From a candidate division WOR-1 bacterium RIFOXYB2_FULL_46_45 (lineage in GTDB: Bacteria; Margulisbacteria; WOR-1; XYC2-FULL-46-14), in NCBI GenBank assembly GCA_001771585.1, contig MEUE01000001.1, forward strand, positions 1-64,000: 64,000 bases of DNA, given 5' to 3'. The translations under genes and the position numbers were made by a program. The notes under the pieces were generated by a model. The model saw nothing but the letters and a program-made list of their open reading frames with translations. It was not told where the DNA came from and searched no databases. This document shows, piece by piece, positions 55,937 through 64,000 of this stretch; position 1 is the stretch's first letter, and the number at the start of each line of letters is the position of its first letter.

Positions 55937-57731
55937 AATTCTTTTGGTGGTCTTGCTCACCGCGGCGGTCCTTTTGGGCGCTTATTTCGCCTATCTTAGG
56001 GTTATGGTTGAAAACCAAAACAAAACGGTGGAAATAGCGGTTGACTATGCCGAACTCGACCGGGCTGGGATTCCTTTGTCCGAATTGCGCAACCTGGGAA
56101 TTCCGTCAATCGCGGTCCTTGAAGAGACGCCGCTGGCCGGAACGTTAAACGGCGACTTTTATTTCTCGTCGGGAAACGGGATCCTATCCGCCGCCAAGAT
56201 GGTCCCTCCGGAAATCGAAAAATATCGTTCAAAAAAGATGATCCTGAAAGACCGCTGTTATATTTTGGCCGAAAATCCGGTAGTCCGAAAAAGGATCGCC
56301 AACAATCTTTTGGCGGCGGTAACAAATAAGGAATTAAAGTTTTTAGGGGGCAATGTTATAGAGATCAACCGAAGGGAAAGTGAAGTCAAAAATCTTGGCA
56401 TCGGCTTTTCGGAAAAGACAATTAAAAAGCTCTCCCAGTTCCATGTCATCCCCCGCCTCATGAACCGCCCCGGGGACAATATAGAAAAAAAGATCAAACT
56501 TCTTGCCGGATTTGATACCATTATTTTTGAGGGGGAAGAGGTGGTCGGTTTTCCCGGTAGGATAAAAGAGACCGCGCAGTCGCTCACAAAAAGCAACCTA
56601 ACTTACGGCTATATTGAAATCATCAATCAGCTGGGCTCCGATCAACTCAAAAAACTGGTTGGAAAGAAAATCGTCAAAGTCCATTCGATCGGCCAGGATG
56701 AGATGCGGAAAGTAAATCAGGAGAAGGCGGTTGAACGGTTTACCCGTGCGGTGAAAGAGCGCAATGTCCGACTCCTTTATGTCCGCCCGTACCTTACGGG
56801 AGATAATTTAACCTATCTTTCGACTCTCAAAACTAATATTGAAAAGGCCGGCTTTATGATCGGGCGGGCGTCATCCCCGCAAGATATTATTTTACAAAAT
56901 TGGCAGTTGATGGTTTTGGGGCTGGGGGTTGTGGCGGCGACAATTATCCTGCTGGATACTTTTTTTAAACTTAATGCTGTTTTAATGCTGTTGTTATTAC
57001 TCTTGGGAACTTTTATTGCCAATCCGCAAATACTGGCGCTTCTCGCGGCGGTTGTCTTCCCGTCGCTCTCTATGATCAACGCTTTTAAGCGCTCCGCGCC
57101 AAAACCGGTGATGACGGTTTTGAATGTTGTCTCCGAAACAACTATGGGAATTATGATTTTGATCGGCCTTTTGAGCGGTTTTAACTTTATGGTCGGCATC
57201 GATACTTTTATGGGGGTAAAACTGGCGTTGGTCATTCCAATCGCGATTGTTGGCTTCTATTTTATCGTAAGGGGTGAAGATAATTGGGTAAGTTACCAAA
57301 AAATAAAAGAGCGGATACTATTTTATCTTAATTCCTCTGTTCCGTTTTCTTTTATCATCCTTGCTATTGTACTGTTCGGAGCGGCTTATCTTCTTTTGGC
57401 GCGCAGCGGCAATTTTATCCTCCCGGTTTCGGGGATCGAAACGGCGGCGCGCGGCTGGCTCGAAAATATCCTGGTGGTCCGCCCGCGGTTTAAGGAGTTC
57501 GCAATCGGCTATCCGGCCCTGTTTATCGCCGCGGCCTTATTCAATTCCAATCGCAAAAGCTGGCTCTGGCTTCTTTTACCGATCGCGACAATCGCTCCGA
57601 CCTCTTTGCTCAACAGCTTTTCCCACATCCACACGCCGCTTGTGGTATCCCTCATCCGATCGTTAAACGGGCTATGGATCGGAGTTGGAATCGGTTTCAT
57701 AATAAGTTTATTTATAAAAAAGCAAGCATGA
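55920..57731 (+). CDS. DUF5693-type multipass membrane protein
   Basis: A 603-residue membrane protein. A single N-terminal span (about 5-27) is followed by a soluble region of about 310 residues with TIM-barrel-like features (ELRNLGIPSIAVLEE, FDTIIFEGEEVVGFPG). At least eight further hydrophobic spans fill residues about 335-600. This layout and the adjacency to csaB fit the DUF5693 family seen next to wall-polymer pyruvyltransferase genes. Its biochemical role is not known; transfer or flipping of a secondary wall polymer is a guess from context. It overlaps prfB by 17 nt and csaB by 4 nt. GGAGG precedes the start. Confidence 0.7.
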   Translation: MRSLVKILLVVLLTAAVLLGAYFAYLRVMVENQNKTVEIAVDYAELDRAGIPLSELRNLGIPSIAVLEETPLAGTLNGDFYFSSGNGILSAAKMVPPEIEKYRSKKMILKDRCYILAENPVVRKRIANNLLAAVTNKELKFLGGNVIEINRRESEVKNLGIGFSEKTIKKLSQFHVIPRLMNRPGDNIEKKIKLLAGFDTIIFEGEEVVGFPGRIKETAQSLTKSNLTYGYIEIINQLGSDQLKKLVGKKIVKVHSIGQDEMRKVNQEKAVERFTRAVKERNVRLLYVRPYLTGDNLTYLSTLKTNIEKAGFMIGRASSPQDIILQNWQLMVLGLGVVAATIILLDTFFKLNAVLMLLLLLLGTFIANPQILALLAAVVFPSLSMINAFKRSAPKPVMTVLNVVSETTMGIMILIGLLSGFNFMVGIDTFMGVKLALVIPIAIVGFYFIVRGEDNWVSYQKIKERILFYLNSSVPFSFIILAIVLFGAAYLLLARSGNFILPVSGIETAARGWLENILVVRPRFKEFAIGYPALFIAAALFNSNRKSWLWLLLPIATIAPTSLLNSFSHIHTPLVVSLIRSLNGLWIGVGIGFIISLFIKKQA

Positions 57732-58663
57732 AACTTCTTCTCTCCGGCTACTATGGGTTTGGAAACACGGGGGACGAAGCGATTCTTCAGGCGATCAAGC
57801 TTGGCTTCAAAGATTTTCAAGTCTCAACCTCTTTGTCCGATCTTTTTTCCTGCGACGCCTTCATCTCCGGCGGCGGCAGTCTTTTTCAGGACAAGACCAG
57901 CTATCGAAGCTTCTGGTATTATCTCGGTCTTTTGGCGCTGGCCCAGTTTTTAAGAAAAAAGACCGTCGTCTTTGCGCAGGGAATCGGACCAATCAGGTCA
58001 AAAGTAAACCTCTTTTTCCTTAAAATGGTTTTTAGTCGCTGTAACCTGATAACTTTAAGAGATAAAGATTCTTACGACTTGGTTAAATCTTTTAATTTAA
58101 AGAAACCGAGAGTTGAATTGACCGCAGATTTGGCATTTATCCTTCCCATTCGTGAAAAAAAACAAAAAACGGGGAAGACAATTGGAATATCAATTCGCAC
58201 TTGCGACGGAAGCGATAAATTATTTCCTAAAATTGCCGAAACCGCCGACCTTTTGGCCGATAAATACCATGCCGAAATTGCCTTTCTCCCTTTCCAGCCG
58301 TCGGTTGACGAATCCCCCTGCCTTGAAATTATGAAGAAGATGAAACATCCGGCCAGGATTATCGCTCCGGAAAAGATCAATCAACTCTCTTTTCTAATTG
58401 GAATGCGCCTGCACGCTTTGATCTTCGCGGTTGCCAACCAGGTTCCATCATACGGGATTTCGTATGATCCAAAGGTTGAAAGTTTTATGAAAGATACCGG
58501 TCTCCCTTATTCCGATGTTTTCGATTTTAAGGCCGAAGACCTCTTCCAAAAATTTGACCAAAAGATCGATTTGGGTTATATTAGGAACCAAATGAAGAGT
58601 AGAAGCGAGAAAAACTTCACGCTGGTCAAAACATTGTTGAAGGAGGAATCATGGAAGTCTTAG
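57728..58663 (+). CDS. csaB: Polysaccharide pyruvyl transferase CsaB
   Basis: CsaB-type pyruvyltransferase, 311 residues. It begins SGYYGFGNTGDEAIL, the family glycine-rich start, and has SGGGSLFQDKTS, FAQGIGPI, TLRDKDSYDL and a C-terminal GMRLHALIFAV motif. It adds pyruvate ketals to secondary wall polysaccharide, the ligand that SLH domains grip to hold surface or outer-membrane proteins to the wall. ATG at 57728 overlaps the DUF5693 stop (ATGA); an in-frame start 54 nt upstream would run back into the membrane protein gene. No SLH protein is visible in the window. Confidence 0.9.
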   Translation: MKLLLSGYYGFGNTGDEAILQAIKLGFKDFQVSTSLSDLFSCDAFISGGGSLFQDKTSYRSFWYYLGLLALAQFLRKKTVVFAQGIGPIRSKVNLFFLKMVFSRCNLITLRDKDSYDLVKSFNLKKPRVELTADLAFILPIREKKQKTGKTIGISIRTCDGSDKLFPKIAETADLLADKYHAEIAFLPFQPSVDESPCLEIMKKMKHPARIIAPEKINQLSFLIGMRLHALIFAVANQVPSYGISYDPKVESFMKDTGLPYSDVFDFKAEDLFQKFDQKIDLGYIRNQMKSRSEKNFTLVKTLLKEESWKS

Positions 58664-59241
58664 TCGCGTTTATCCAATTGTTTGTCATCACCGACCCGCT
58701 GGGGAACCTGCCGGTTTTTCACGCCGTTACCCAAGGCAAAAATCTGCATGAACGCCAAAAAATTTACCTGGCGGCGGGAGTTTTTGCTTCAATAATCCTT
58801 TTGATTTTTGCCCTCTTAGGAGTTTATATTCTTGGTCTTTTGGGAATCAGCCTATCCGACTTCCGGATTGCGGGAGGATTGCTCCTGCTTATTATCTCGA
58901 TTATGATTTTGGTTAAAGGATCGTGGATGGGAGAACCAAAGCCGGACGGAAAAAGTATGGGGGCGGTTCCACTGGGCTGTCCGCTTTTAGCCGGTCCCGG
59001 AGCGATCACCACCACTATGATCCTGATCGAAACTTATGGTTACGCAATAACTCTTCCCGCCATCCTCATTAACTTTGGCATCAGCTTATTAATCCTCTTC
59101 CGCGGAGAAACAATCCTGGGCTTTATCGGTGAGACCGGAGCGGAAATTGTCGCCCGCATCATGGCGATCTTCCTGGCCGCCATCGGAGTGCATAATATCA
59201 TCGTCGGGATATCGCAAACCTTTTTGATCACGATACATTGA
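58651..59241 (+). CDS. MarC family integral membrane protein
   Basis: MarC/UPF0056 family, 196 residues, six predicted membrane spans. The family start LFVITDPLGNLPVF is clear, as are the GCPLLAGPGAITTTMILIET and IGVHNIIVGI regions near the end. The function of the family is not settled; the old link to multiple antibiotic resistance was withdrawn, and a transporter role is assumed. GGAGG lies 4 nt before the ATG. It overlaps csaB by 13 nt and shares one base with the tagA-like gene. Confidence 0.92.
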   Translation: MEVLVAFIQLFVITDPLGNLPVFHAVTQGKNLHERQKIYLAAGVFASIILLIFALLGVYILGLLGISLSDFRIAGGLLLLIISIMILVKGSWMGEPKPDGKSMGAVPLGCPLLAGPGAITTTMILIETYGYAITLPAILINFGISLLILFRGETILGFIGETGAEIVARIMAIFLAAIGVHNIIVGISQTFLITIH

Positions 59242-59939
59242 TGACTGTTGATTTTGCCGGGATCAAAGTTGATAATGTAACCCTGGCCAAAGCGATAAAA
59301 AAACTGGAAGAATTTGTCGCCGCCGGAACACCGCATCTGATTGTAACCCCCAATCCGGAGATGATCGTTGGCTCCCAGGATGACGCAATGCTAAAACAAA
59401 TCTTAAACAACGCTGATTTGCGCCTGCCGGACGGGATTTCGATGGTGGTTGTCTCAAGAATTCTTGGAAAACCGCTCAAAGAACGGGTTTCAGGAATTGA
59501 TTTCCTGCTGGAAGCGACAAAAGACAAAAAGTATAAGATCTTCCTTTTGGGAAGCGCGGAAGATGTGGTCAAAAAGGCGGCCGAAAAGCTCGGTGCGGCC
59601 GGATATCACCACGGCTACTTCAAGGAAGATCAGGCGGTGATTTCGGAAATAAAAAAGGTTCGGCCGGATATTTTGTTTGCCGGATTGGGCGGTGGACGGC
59701 AGGAGAAGTGGCTGGCTAAATATCTAAAAGAATTAAATGTGCCGGTTTGCATGGGGGTAGGAGGAAGCCTTGATGTTGTTTCGGGGATTAAAAAACGCGC
59801 TCCGGTCTGGATACAAAAATTATATATCGAATGGCTCTACCGCCTGATAATGGAACCGTGGAGATGGAAAAGGCAACTGGCTCTGCCGAAATTTTTGTGG
59901 TATAGTTTTACAAGATGGAAGAGACGCTCCAAGATATAG
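59241..59939 (+). CDS. WecG/TagA/CpsF-family glycosyltransferase
   Basis: A glycosyltransferase of 232 residues in the WecG/TagA family (GT26). Family marks are TPNPEMIVGSQDD, the catalytic-base region LRLPDGISMVVVSRILG with ERVSGIDFL, FLLGS, DILFAGLGGGRQEKW and GVGGSLDVVSG, then the C-terminal basic helix ending RRSKI that docks on the membrane. TagA adds N-acetylmannosamine to a lipid-linked sugar. Next to csaB it probably helps build a pyruvylated wall polymer. ATG at 59241 shares one base with the marC stop; TTG at 59238 would add one residue. The purC start and its -10 box lie inside its last 13 codons. Confidence 0.9.
   Translation: MTVDFAGIKVDNVTLAKAIKKLEEFVAAGTPHLIVTPNPEMIVGSQDDAMLKQILNNADLRLPDGISMVVVSRILGKPLKERVSGIDFLLEATKDKKYKIFLLGSAEDVVKKAAEKLGAAGYHHGYFKEDQAVISEIKKVRPDILFAGLGGGRQEKWLAKYLKELNVPVCMGVGGSLDVVSGIKKRAPVWIQKLYIEWLYRLIMEPWRWKRQLALPKFLWYSFTRWKRRSKI
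59901..59906 (+). promoter_or_regulatory. -10 box 8 nt before purC (leaderless type)
   Basis: TATAGT ends 8 nt before the ATG at 59915, inside the upstream gene, with no ribosome site between. Confidence 0.4.
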
Positions 59940-60805
59940 ATTTACCCGGCCTAAAACTTTTTCGCAAGGGAAAAGTGCGCAATGTCTTTGACTTGGGAGA
60001 TAAACTGCTCCTGGTCGCCTCCGACCGCATTTCCGCCTTTGATTCGGTCATGCCCAATGGGATCCCGGATAAAGGGAAAATCCTAACCCAGATATCGCTT
60101 TTTTGGTTTGATTTAGTAAAAGATATTATTCCCAATCACGTCATTTCAGCCGATGTGAATGATTTCCCGATTGAACTTCAAAAATACAAAAAACAATTGG
60201 AGAAGCGCTCCATGCTTGGGAAAAAGGCCAAGGGAATTCCGGTTGAATGCGTGGTGCGCGGCTATCTCTCCGGCTCCGGTTGGAACGAATACCAAAAAAG
60301 CCGGACAATCTGTGGGATAAAACTGCCGGAAGGGCTAAAAGAATCTGACAAGCTTTCCGAACCGATCTTTACCCCGACCACCAAGGCCGAACAGGGGCAT
60401 GATTTGAATATCACTTTTGACGAAGTGATCGATACGGTCGGGAAAGAGACGGCCGATTTCATCAAACAAAAGACGATTGAGGTCTATTCCGCCGCGGCGG
60501 AGTATGCCCTGAAAAAAGGGATAATAATTGCCGATACCAAATTTGAGTTTGGTTTTGTCGACAATAAAATAATTCTGATTGACGAGATTTTGACCCCCGA
60601 TTCTTCCCGTTTCTGGCCGGCCGACCAATACCGCCCGGGGAGCGGACAGCCCAGTTACGACAAGCAATATGTCCGCAATTATCTGGTTTCAATCAAATGG
60701 GACAAGGAACCTCCCGCGCCAAAGCTTTCGGATGAGGTGGTAGAAAAAACGCGGGATAAGTATATGGAAGCATACAGGATGATAACGGGGAAGATTAATT
60801 TATAG
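59915..60805 (+). CDS. purC: SAICAR synthetase PurC
   Basis: Phosphoribosylaminoimidazole-succinocarboxamide synthase, 296 residues, joins CAIR and aspartate in purine synthesis. It has the ATP-binding start LFRKGKVRNVFDLGDKLLLVASDRISAFD, GIPVECVVRGYLSGSGWNEY, and the signature DTKFEFGF with LIDEILTPDSSRFWPAD. The long form fits the eukaryote-like/PurC-2 subgroup (about 300 residues) rather than the short 240-residue one. It overlaps the tagA-like gene by 25 nt and converges on the ParE-type toxin with a 6-nt overlap. purB and purS lie downstream. Confidence 0.95.
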   Translation: MEETLQDIDLPGLKLFRKGKVRNVFDLGDKLLLVASDRISAFDSVMPNGIPDKGKILTQISLFWFDLVKDIIPNHVISADVNDFPIELQKYKKQLEKRSMLGKKAKGIPVECVVRGYLSGSGWNEYQKSRTICGIKLPEGLKESDKLSEPIFTPTTKAEQGHDLNITFDEVIDTVGKETADFIKQKTIEVYSAAAEYALKKGIIIADTKFEFGFVDNKIILIDEILTPDSSRFWPADQYRPGSGQPSYDKQYVRNYLVSIKWDKEPPAPKLSDEVVEKTRDKYMEAYRMITGKINL

Positions 60806-61102
60806 CTTCTTCCATAATCTCGTCAGATCTCTTTTTCCGTGAATTATTCCCAATATTACAATCCGTGAATCTTCCAACAGATAAATTAATCGGTAGTCGC
60901 TTACAAATAATTCCCTTATCTTGGAAGTATCGAATTCCGGAACAACTCGTCCTCTTTCCGATAATTGACCAAGAGAATTAGCGGCATTGACGATGTCTTG
61001 TACAAAAGAGGCGGCGTAATAATGGGAATCCCTCGCTATGTATTCAGCAATGGATTCGAGATCTTTGACTGATTCCTGTGCCCAGACTACTTTTCTAGCC
61101 AT
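60800..61102 (-). CDS. RelE/ParE-superfamily toxin
   Basis: A 100-residue toxin-fold protein. It begins KVVWAQESVKDLESIAEYIARDSHYYAASFV, the typical ParE strand-helix-helix start, and has the core RELFVSDYRLIYLLEDSRIVILGIIHGKRDL, in which a Tyr-Arg pair precedes the last strands. ParE toxins block gyrase and RelE toxins cut mRNA; the sequence looks closer to ParE. The small upstream gene overlaps it by 16 nt and is the presumed antitoxin. It sits between purC and ispG and ends 6 nt inside purC. Confidence 0.85.
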   Translation of the reverse strand: MARKVVWAQESVKDLESIAEYIARDSHYYAASFVQDIVNAANSLGQLSERGRVVPEFDTSKIRELFVSDYRLIYLLEDSRIVILGIIHGKRDLTRLWKKL

Positions 61103-61275
61103 TTGGACATCTTCTTTTCGACATCTTTTTGAGAGAGCAATCGTCCTTGTTCGGCATCTTCCAAACCGTGTTCAACCTTTTGAAGAACATAAAGGTGGTA
61201 TTGCACATCTTCCAGAGAACAATCTTCCGGTAAACGGGTAAGGAGATTAGTTATTTCTTTTTTAATGCTTTGCAT
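61087..61275 (-). CDS. Probable antitoxin of the ParE-type pair
   Basis: A 62-residue, mostly helical protein (MQSIKKEITNLLTRLPEDCS then EDVQYHLYVLQKVEHGLEDAEQGRLLS). The C-terminal part with ED-AEQGRLLSQKDVEKKM resembles the toxin-wrapping tail of small antitoxins found before RelE/ParE genes (the E-x-G-x-x-x-S-x-x-E-V pattern). AAGGAGG lies 6 nt before the ATG, and the toxin start lies within its last codons. No DNA-binding fold is obvious in the N-terminus. Confidence 0.72.
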   Translation of the reverse strand: MQSIKKEITNLLTRLPEDCSLEDVQYHLYVLQKVEHGLEDAEQGRLLSQKDVEKKMSKWLEK

Positions 61276-61338
61276 TTGTTCCTCCTTTTATATCTACAAC
61301 TATAAATTAGTATACCATATAAATAAACGGGCATATGC

Positions 61339-61344
61339 TATAAT
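61339..61344 (+). promoter_or_regulatory. -10 box 6 nt before ispG (leaderless type)
   Basis: TATAAT ends 6 nt before the GTG at 61351. The bases between (TCCCTT) cannot serve as a ribosome site. Confidence 0.55.
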
Positions 61345-61350
61345 TCCCTT

Positions 61351-62406
61351 GTGGAGAAAAAAACCAAAACAATAAAGATCGGTTCCCTCAAAATCGGCGG
61401 CGGGAATCCGATTTCGGTCCAGTCGATGACCAAAACCGACACCTCCGACGTTTCCGCAACCGTAAAACAAATAAAAGAGCTTGAAGCCGCCGGCTGCCAG
61501 ATCGTCCGCTGCGCCGTAAAAAACGAAGAAGACGCCCTCGCCATCTCCAAAATAAAAAAACAGATCTCAATCCCTTTGGTCGCCGATATCCATTTTAATT
61601 ATAAATTGGCGGTCATCGCCGTCAACGAAGGGGCGGACAAGATCAGGATTAACCCGGGAAATATAGGGGGAGGGGAGAAGATTAAAGCGGTCGTTGATGT
61701 CTGTAAAGAAGCAAAAATCCCGATCAGAGTCGGGGTAAATTCGGGTTCGCTTGAAAAAGATCTCCTCAAAAAATATAAGCATCCAACTGCCGAAGCTCTG
61801 GTTGAAAGTGCTTTGCGGAACGTAAAAATTCTTGAAAAACTTAATTTCAAAGATATTGTCATCTCGATTAAAGCAACCAGTGTCATAACAACGATAAAAG
61901 CTTACCGTCTTCTTTCCAAAAAGACCAACTATCCGCTCCATGTCGGCATCACCGAATCCGGAATCCCAAAGACCGGAATTATCCGCTCATCGGTCGGAAT
62001 CGGCGCGATTTTGGCCGATGGGATAGGGGATACAATCAGGGTTTCATTGACCGGGAATCCGGTTGAAGAGGTGCGGGTCGGCTTTGAAATACTTAAATCG
62101 TTGGAATTAATCCGGCATGGAGTGACCATCATCTCCTGTCCGACTTGCGGAAGATGTAATTATGACGTTGAAAAGGTCGCCCTAAAGATTGAAAAACGGA
62201 CCCGCCGCATCAAATCCCCCCTGAAAGTGGCAATTATGGGCTGTGAAGTGAACGGTCCGGGCGAAGCCGCCGATGCCGATGTTGGCTTGGCCGGCGGCAA
62301 TGGAATTGGCATAATTTTCCGCTCCGGAGAGGTGGTCCGCCGCGTTCCCGAAGACGAAATGATTGATGCCCTCATTGACGAAATTGAGAGTTTTTCGCTC
62401 AAATAA
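61351..62406 (+). CDS. ispG: 4-hydroxy-3-methylbut-2-enyl diphosphate synthase IspG
   Basis: IspG/GcpE, 351 residues, the iron-sulfur enzyme of the penultimate step of the MEP isoprenoid pathway. It starts with KIGSLKIGGGNPISVQSMTKTDTSD. The TIM-barrel includes PLVADIHFNYKLA and the substrate region RINPGNIGG. The iron-sulfur domain has SCPTCGRC and GCEVNGPGEA, supplying the cluster ligands. It is the standard bacterial short form. The start is GTG, placed 6 nt after a -10 box. Divergent from the toxin-antitoxin pair. Other pathway genes are not in the window. Confidence 0.96.
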   Translation: MEKKTKTIKIGSLKIGGGNPISVQSMTKTDTSDVSATVKQIKELEAAGCQIVRCAVKNEEDALAISKIKKQISIPLVADIHFNYKLAVIAVNEGADKIRINPGNIGGGEKIKAVVDVCKEAKIPIRVGVNSGSLEKDLLKKYKHPTAEALVESALRNVKILEKLNFKDIVISIKATSVITTIKAYRLLSKKTNYPLHVGITESGIPKTGIIRSSVGIGAILADGIGDTIRVSLTGNPVEEVRVGFEILKSLELIRHGVTIISCPTCGRCNYDVEKVALKIEKRTRRIKSPLKVAIMGCEVNGPGEAADADVGLAGGNGIGIIFRSGEVVRRVPEDEMIDALIDEIESFSLK

Positions 62407-62467
62407 GCTAAAAAATAACGCTTTTCTCGTTTTTCTCTCCATGATATAATCGATTTGAGGTGCAGAA

Positions 62468-63760
62468 ATGATAGAACGTTATACAACGGAAAAGATGGGG
62501 AAGATCTGGTCTGAAGAAAATAAATTCCAAAAGTGGCTTGATGTCGAGTTGGCCGCTTGCGAGGCCTGGGCAAAGCTTAAAAAAATTCCGTCAAAATCAC
62601 TAAAAAAGATTAAAGAAAAAGCCGCTTTTTCAATTGACCGGATCAACCAGATCGAAAAGACCGTTGACCACGATGTAATCGCTTTCTTGACTTCGGTGGC
62701 GGAAAAGGTCGGACAGGATTCCCGCTATATACACATGGGAATGACCTCTTCCGATGTCGTTGATACCGCTTTGTCGCTCCAGCTCAAAGAGGCTTCCGAT
62801 ATCATCATCGACAATGTCGAACGTTTTATCCTGGTTTTGAAAAAGACCGCCCGTAAACATAAAAATACTATTATGGTTGGCCGATCACACGGAATTCACG
62901 CCGAACCGACTACTTTTGGGCTGAAAATGGCTCTTTATATAGAAGAGATGCAAAGAAACCTGGTCCGTGTGCAGGAAGCCAAAAAGATAATTTCGGTCGG
63001 GAAACTCTCCGGCGCGGTCGGGACCTATTCCAATATCGATCCCCAGGTTGAAGCAATCGCCTGCGAGAATCTGGGCTTGACTCCGGTATCGGTCGCTTCC
63101 CAGGTAATCCAGCGCGACCGCCACGCCCAATTTTTAGCCGCTCTTGCCATCACGGCAGCCACACTCGAAAAGATTGCCACCGAAATCCGCGGCCTGCAGA
63201 GGACCGAGGTTGCCGAAGTCGAAGAGCCGTTCCGGCAGGGACAAAAGGGCTCTTCCGCCATGCCGCACAAGAGAAATCCGATCGTTTGCGAACGGGTTTG
63301 CGGGCTGGCGCGTCTGGTTCGCGCCAACTCGATGGTGGCTCTTGAAAATATCGCTCTCTGGCACGAGCGCGACATCAGCCACTCTTCAACCGAGAGGGTC
63401 ATCCTTCCCGACAGCGCTATTTTGCTCGATTATATGCTTCAAAAGATGATCACGGTCATAAACGACCTGAAAATTTTTCCGGACAAGATGAGAGAGAACC
63501 TGGAACTGACCCGCGGGCGGATTTATTCCCAGCGGCTTCTGCTGATGCTGGCGGGGAAAGGATTAACCCGGGAAGAAGCCTACAGATTGGTCCAGGACGA
63601 TGCCATGGAATCGTTAAAGACCAGCACAAACCTCAAGGTGCTGGTGATGGCAAATAAAAAGATTACCAAACATTTGAGCTTAAAAGAGATCGACAGCGCT
63701 TTCAGCACCGCCTATTATTTGCGCAACATTAAGTCGATTTTTAGGAAGCTGGGGCTATAA
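62468..63760 (+). CDS. purB: Adenylosuccinate lyase PurB
   Basis: Adenylosuccinate lyase, 430 residues, acts twice in purine synthesis (SAICAR to AICAR, adenylosuccinate to AMP). It starts MIERYTTEKMGKIWSEENKFQKWLDVELA. The catalytic-His regions are VDHDVIAFL and GRSHGIHAEPTTFG, and the fumarase-superfamily signature GSSAMPHKRNP is intact. The C-terminal domain matches the Thermotoga/Bacillus-type PurB. TATAAT at 62445-62450 and GAGG before the ATG provide expression signals. purS starts one base after its stop. Confidence 0.97.
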   Translation: MIERYTTEKMGKIWSEENKFQKWLDVELAACEAWAKLKKIPSKSLKKIKEKAAFSIDRINQIEKTVDHDVIAFLTSVAEKVGQDSRYIHMGMTSSDVVDTALSLQLKEASDIIIDNVERFILVLKKTARKHKNTIMVGRSHGIHAEPTTFGLKMALYIEEMQRNLVRVQEAKKIISVGKLSGAVGTYSNIDPQVEAIACENLGLTPVSVASQVIQRDRHAQFLAALAITAATLEKIATEIRGLQRTEVAEVEEPFRQGQKGSSAMPHKRNPIVCERVCGLARLVRANSMVALENIALWHERDISHSSTERVILPDSAILLDYMLQKMITVINDLKIFPDKMRENLELTRGRIYSQRLLLMLAGKGLTREEAYRLVQDDAMESLKTSTNLKVLVMANKKITKHLSLKEIDSAFSTAYYLRNIKSIFRKLGL

Positions 63761-63761
63761 A

Positions 63762-64000
63762 ATGGCTGATCGGAAAGTCAAAGTTTATATAAAGAACAAA
63801 AAGGGAGTGCTCAATCCGCAGGGAAAGACGGTTGAATCGGCGCTCCATTCTTTGGGCTATAAAAATGTTTCGGAGATGCGGGTCGGAAAATATATCGAAT
63901 TTAGGATCCCGGATAAAAATGATGCCAAAAAACAGGTGGATGAGATGTGCCGGAAACTGCTGGCCAATCCGGTGATCGAAGAATATCGGTTTGAAATAGA
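63762..64000 (+). CDS. purS: PurS subunit of FGAM synthase, cut by window edge
   Basis: The visible 79 residues read MADRKVKVYIKNKKGVLNPQ and then ESALHSLGYKNVSEMRVGKY, IEFRIPD and a last stretch LLANPVIEEYRFEI. These are the hallmarks of PurS, the small subunit that bridges PurL and PurQ in formylglycinamidine ribonucleotide synthase. PurS is usually 80-85 residues, so only the last few are missing. It begins one base after the purB stop codon, and purQ and purL would be expected next. The order purB-purS is common in Gram-positive-type purine clusters. Confidence 0.93.
   Translation, partial: MADRKVKVYIKNKKGVLNPQGKTVESALHSLGYKNVSEMRVGKYIEFRIPDKNDAKKQVDEMCRKLLANPVIEEYRFEI

Overview
The window is a gene-dense chromosomal segment from an uncultivated, probably anaerobic, diderm bacterium. 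The gene content best fits a candidate phylum such as Margulisbacteria/Saganbacteria (WOR-1); this is inference from gene content only. The clues are a Re-type citrate synthase and a PPi-type phosphofructokinase (anaerobic habit), a PorV-like outer-membrane barrel next to a giant Ig-repeat protein ending in a YPNPFNP domain (type IX-like secretion in a diderm), CsaB and TagA/WecG wall-polymer enzymes, and many overlapping genes. No rRNA, tRNA, transposase, integrase, prophage or CRISPR array was recognised.

Layout. 1-1670: a leftward pair (TolB-like lipoprotein, truncated alpha/beta-hydrolase) behind a structured leader. 1698-6001: a rightward, AT-rich operon encoding a small membrane protein, a receiver-only response regulator, an AfsA-type hotdog protein, a HAD phosphatase and a membrane histidine kinase. 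It could be a butyrolactone-like signalling module. 6038-19016: a 4027-residue Ig/FlgD-repeat surface protein without an export signal, then the PorV-like barrel. 19069-22407: Re-citrate synthase, isocitrate dehydrogenase and malate dehydrogenase. 22533-24668: groES-groEL with a perfect CIRCE operator. 24704-28063: a divergent PTS enzyme I and a GlcD-type flavin oxidase, convergent and overlapping. 28090-35147: nusA-infB-rbfA-nrnA-truB-ligA with a structured leader. 35436-46304: sugar-phosphate metabolism (pgi, pgm, a YvcK/CofD-like protein, an ATP-type pfkA, and an opposing tpiA-fba-PPi-type pfk operon). A DUF89-like plus SPASM radical-SAM pair sits between the two phosphofructokinases. 46707-49307: a metallophosphoesterase, a JAMM-like protein and a transglutaminase-like protein. 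49344-64000: gpmI, an AlbA-domain regulator, comF, hpf-secA-prfB, DUF5693-csaB-marC-tagA, purC, a ParE-type toxin-antitoxin pair, ispG, purB and the start of purS.

The least expected signal is a set of short degenerate 7-bp and 6-bp tandem arrays. They lie in frame inside conserved genes (triosephosphate isomerase, DNA ligase twice, IF-2, a flavin oxidase, and the giant protein twice) and as inverted paired arms between genes (before groES; between ligA and pgi). Two perfect palindromes are also embedded in coding sequence. Other leads are the AfsA-HAD-kinase module, the DUF89/radical-SAM pair, and several genes whose -10 box sits 5-8 nt before the start codon, which suggests leaderless mRNAs.
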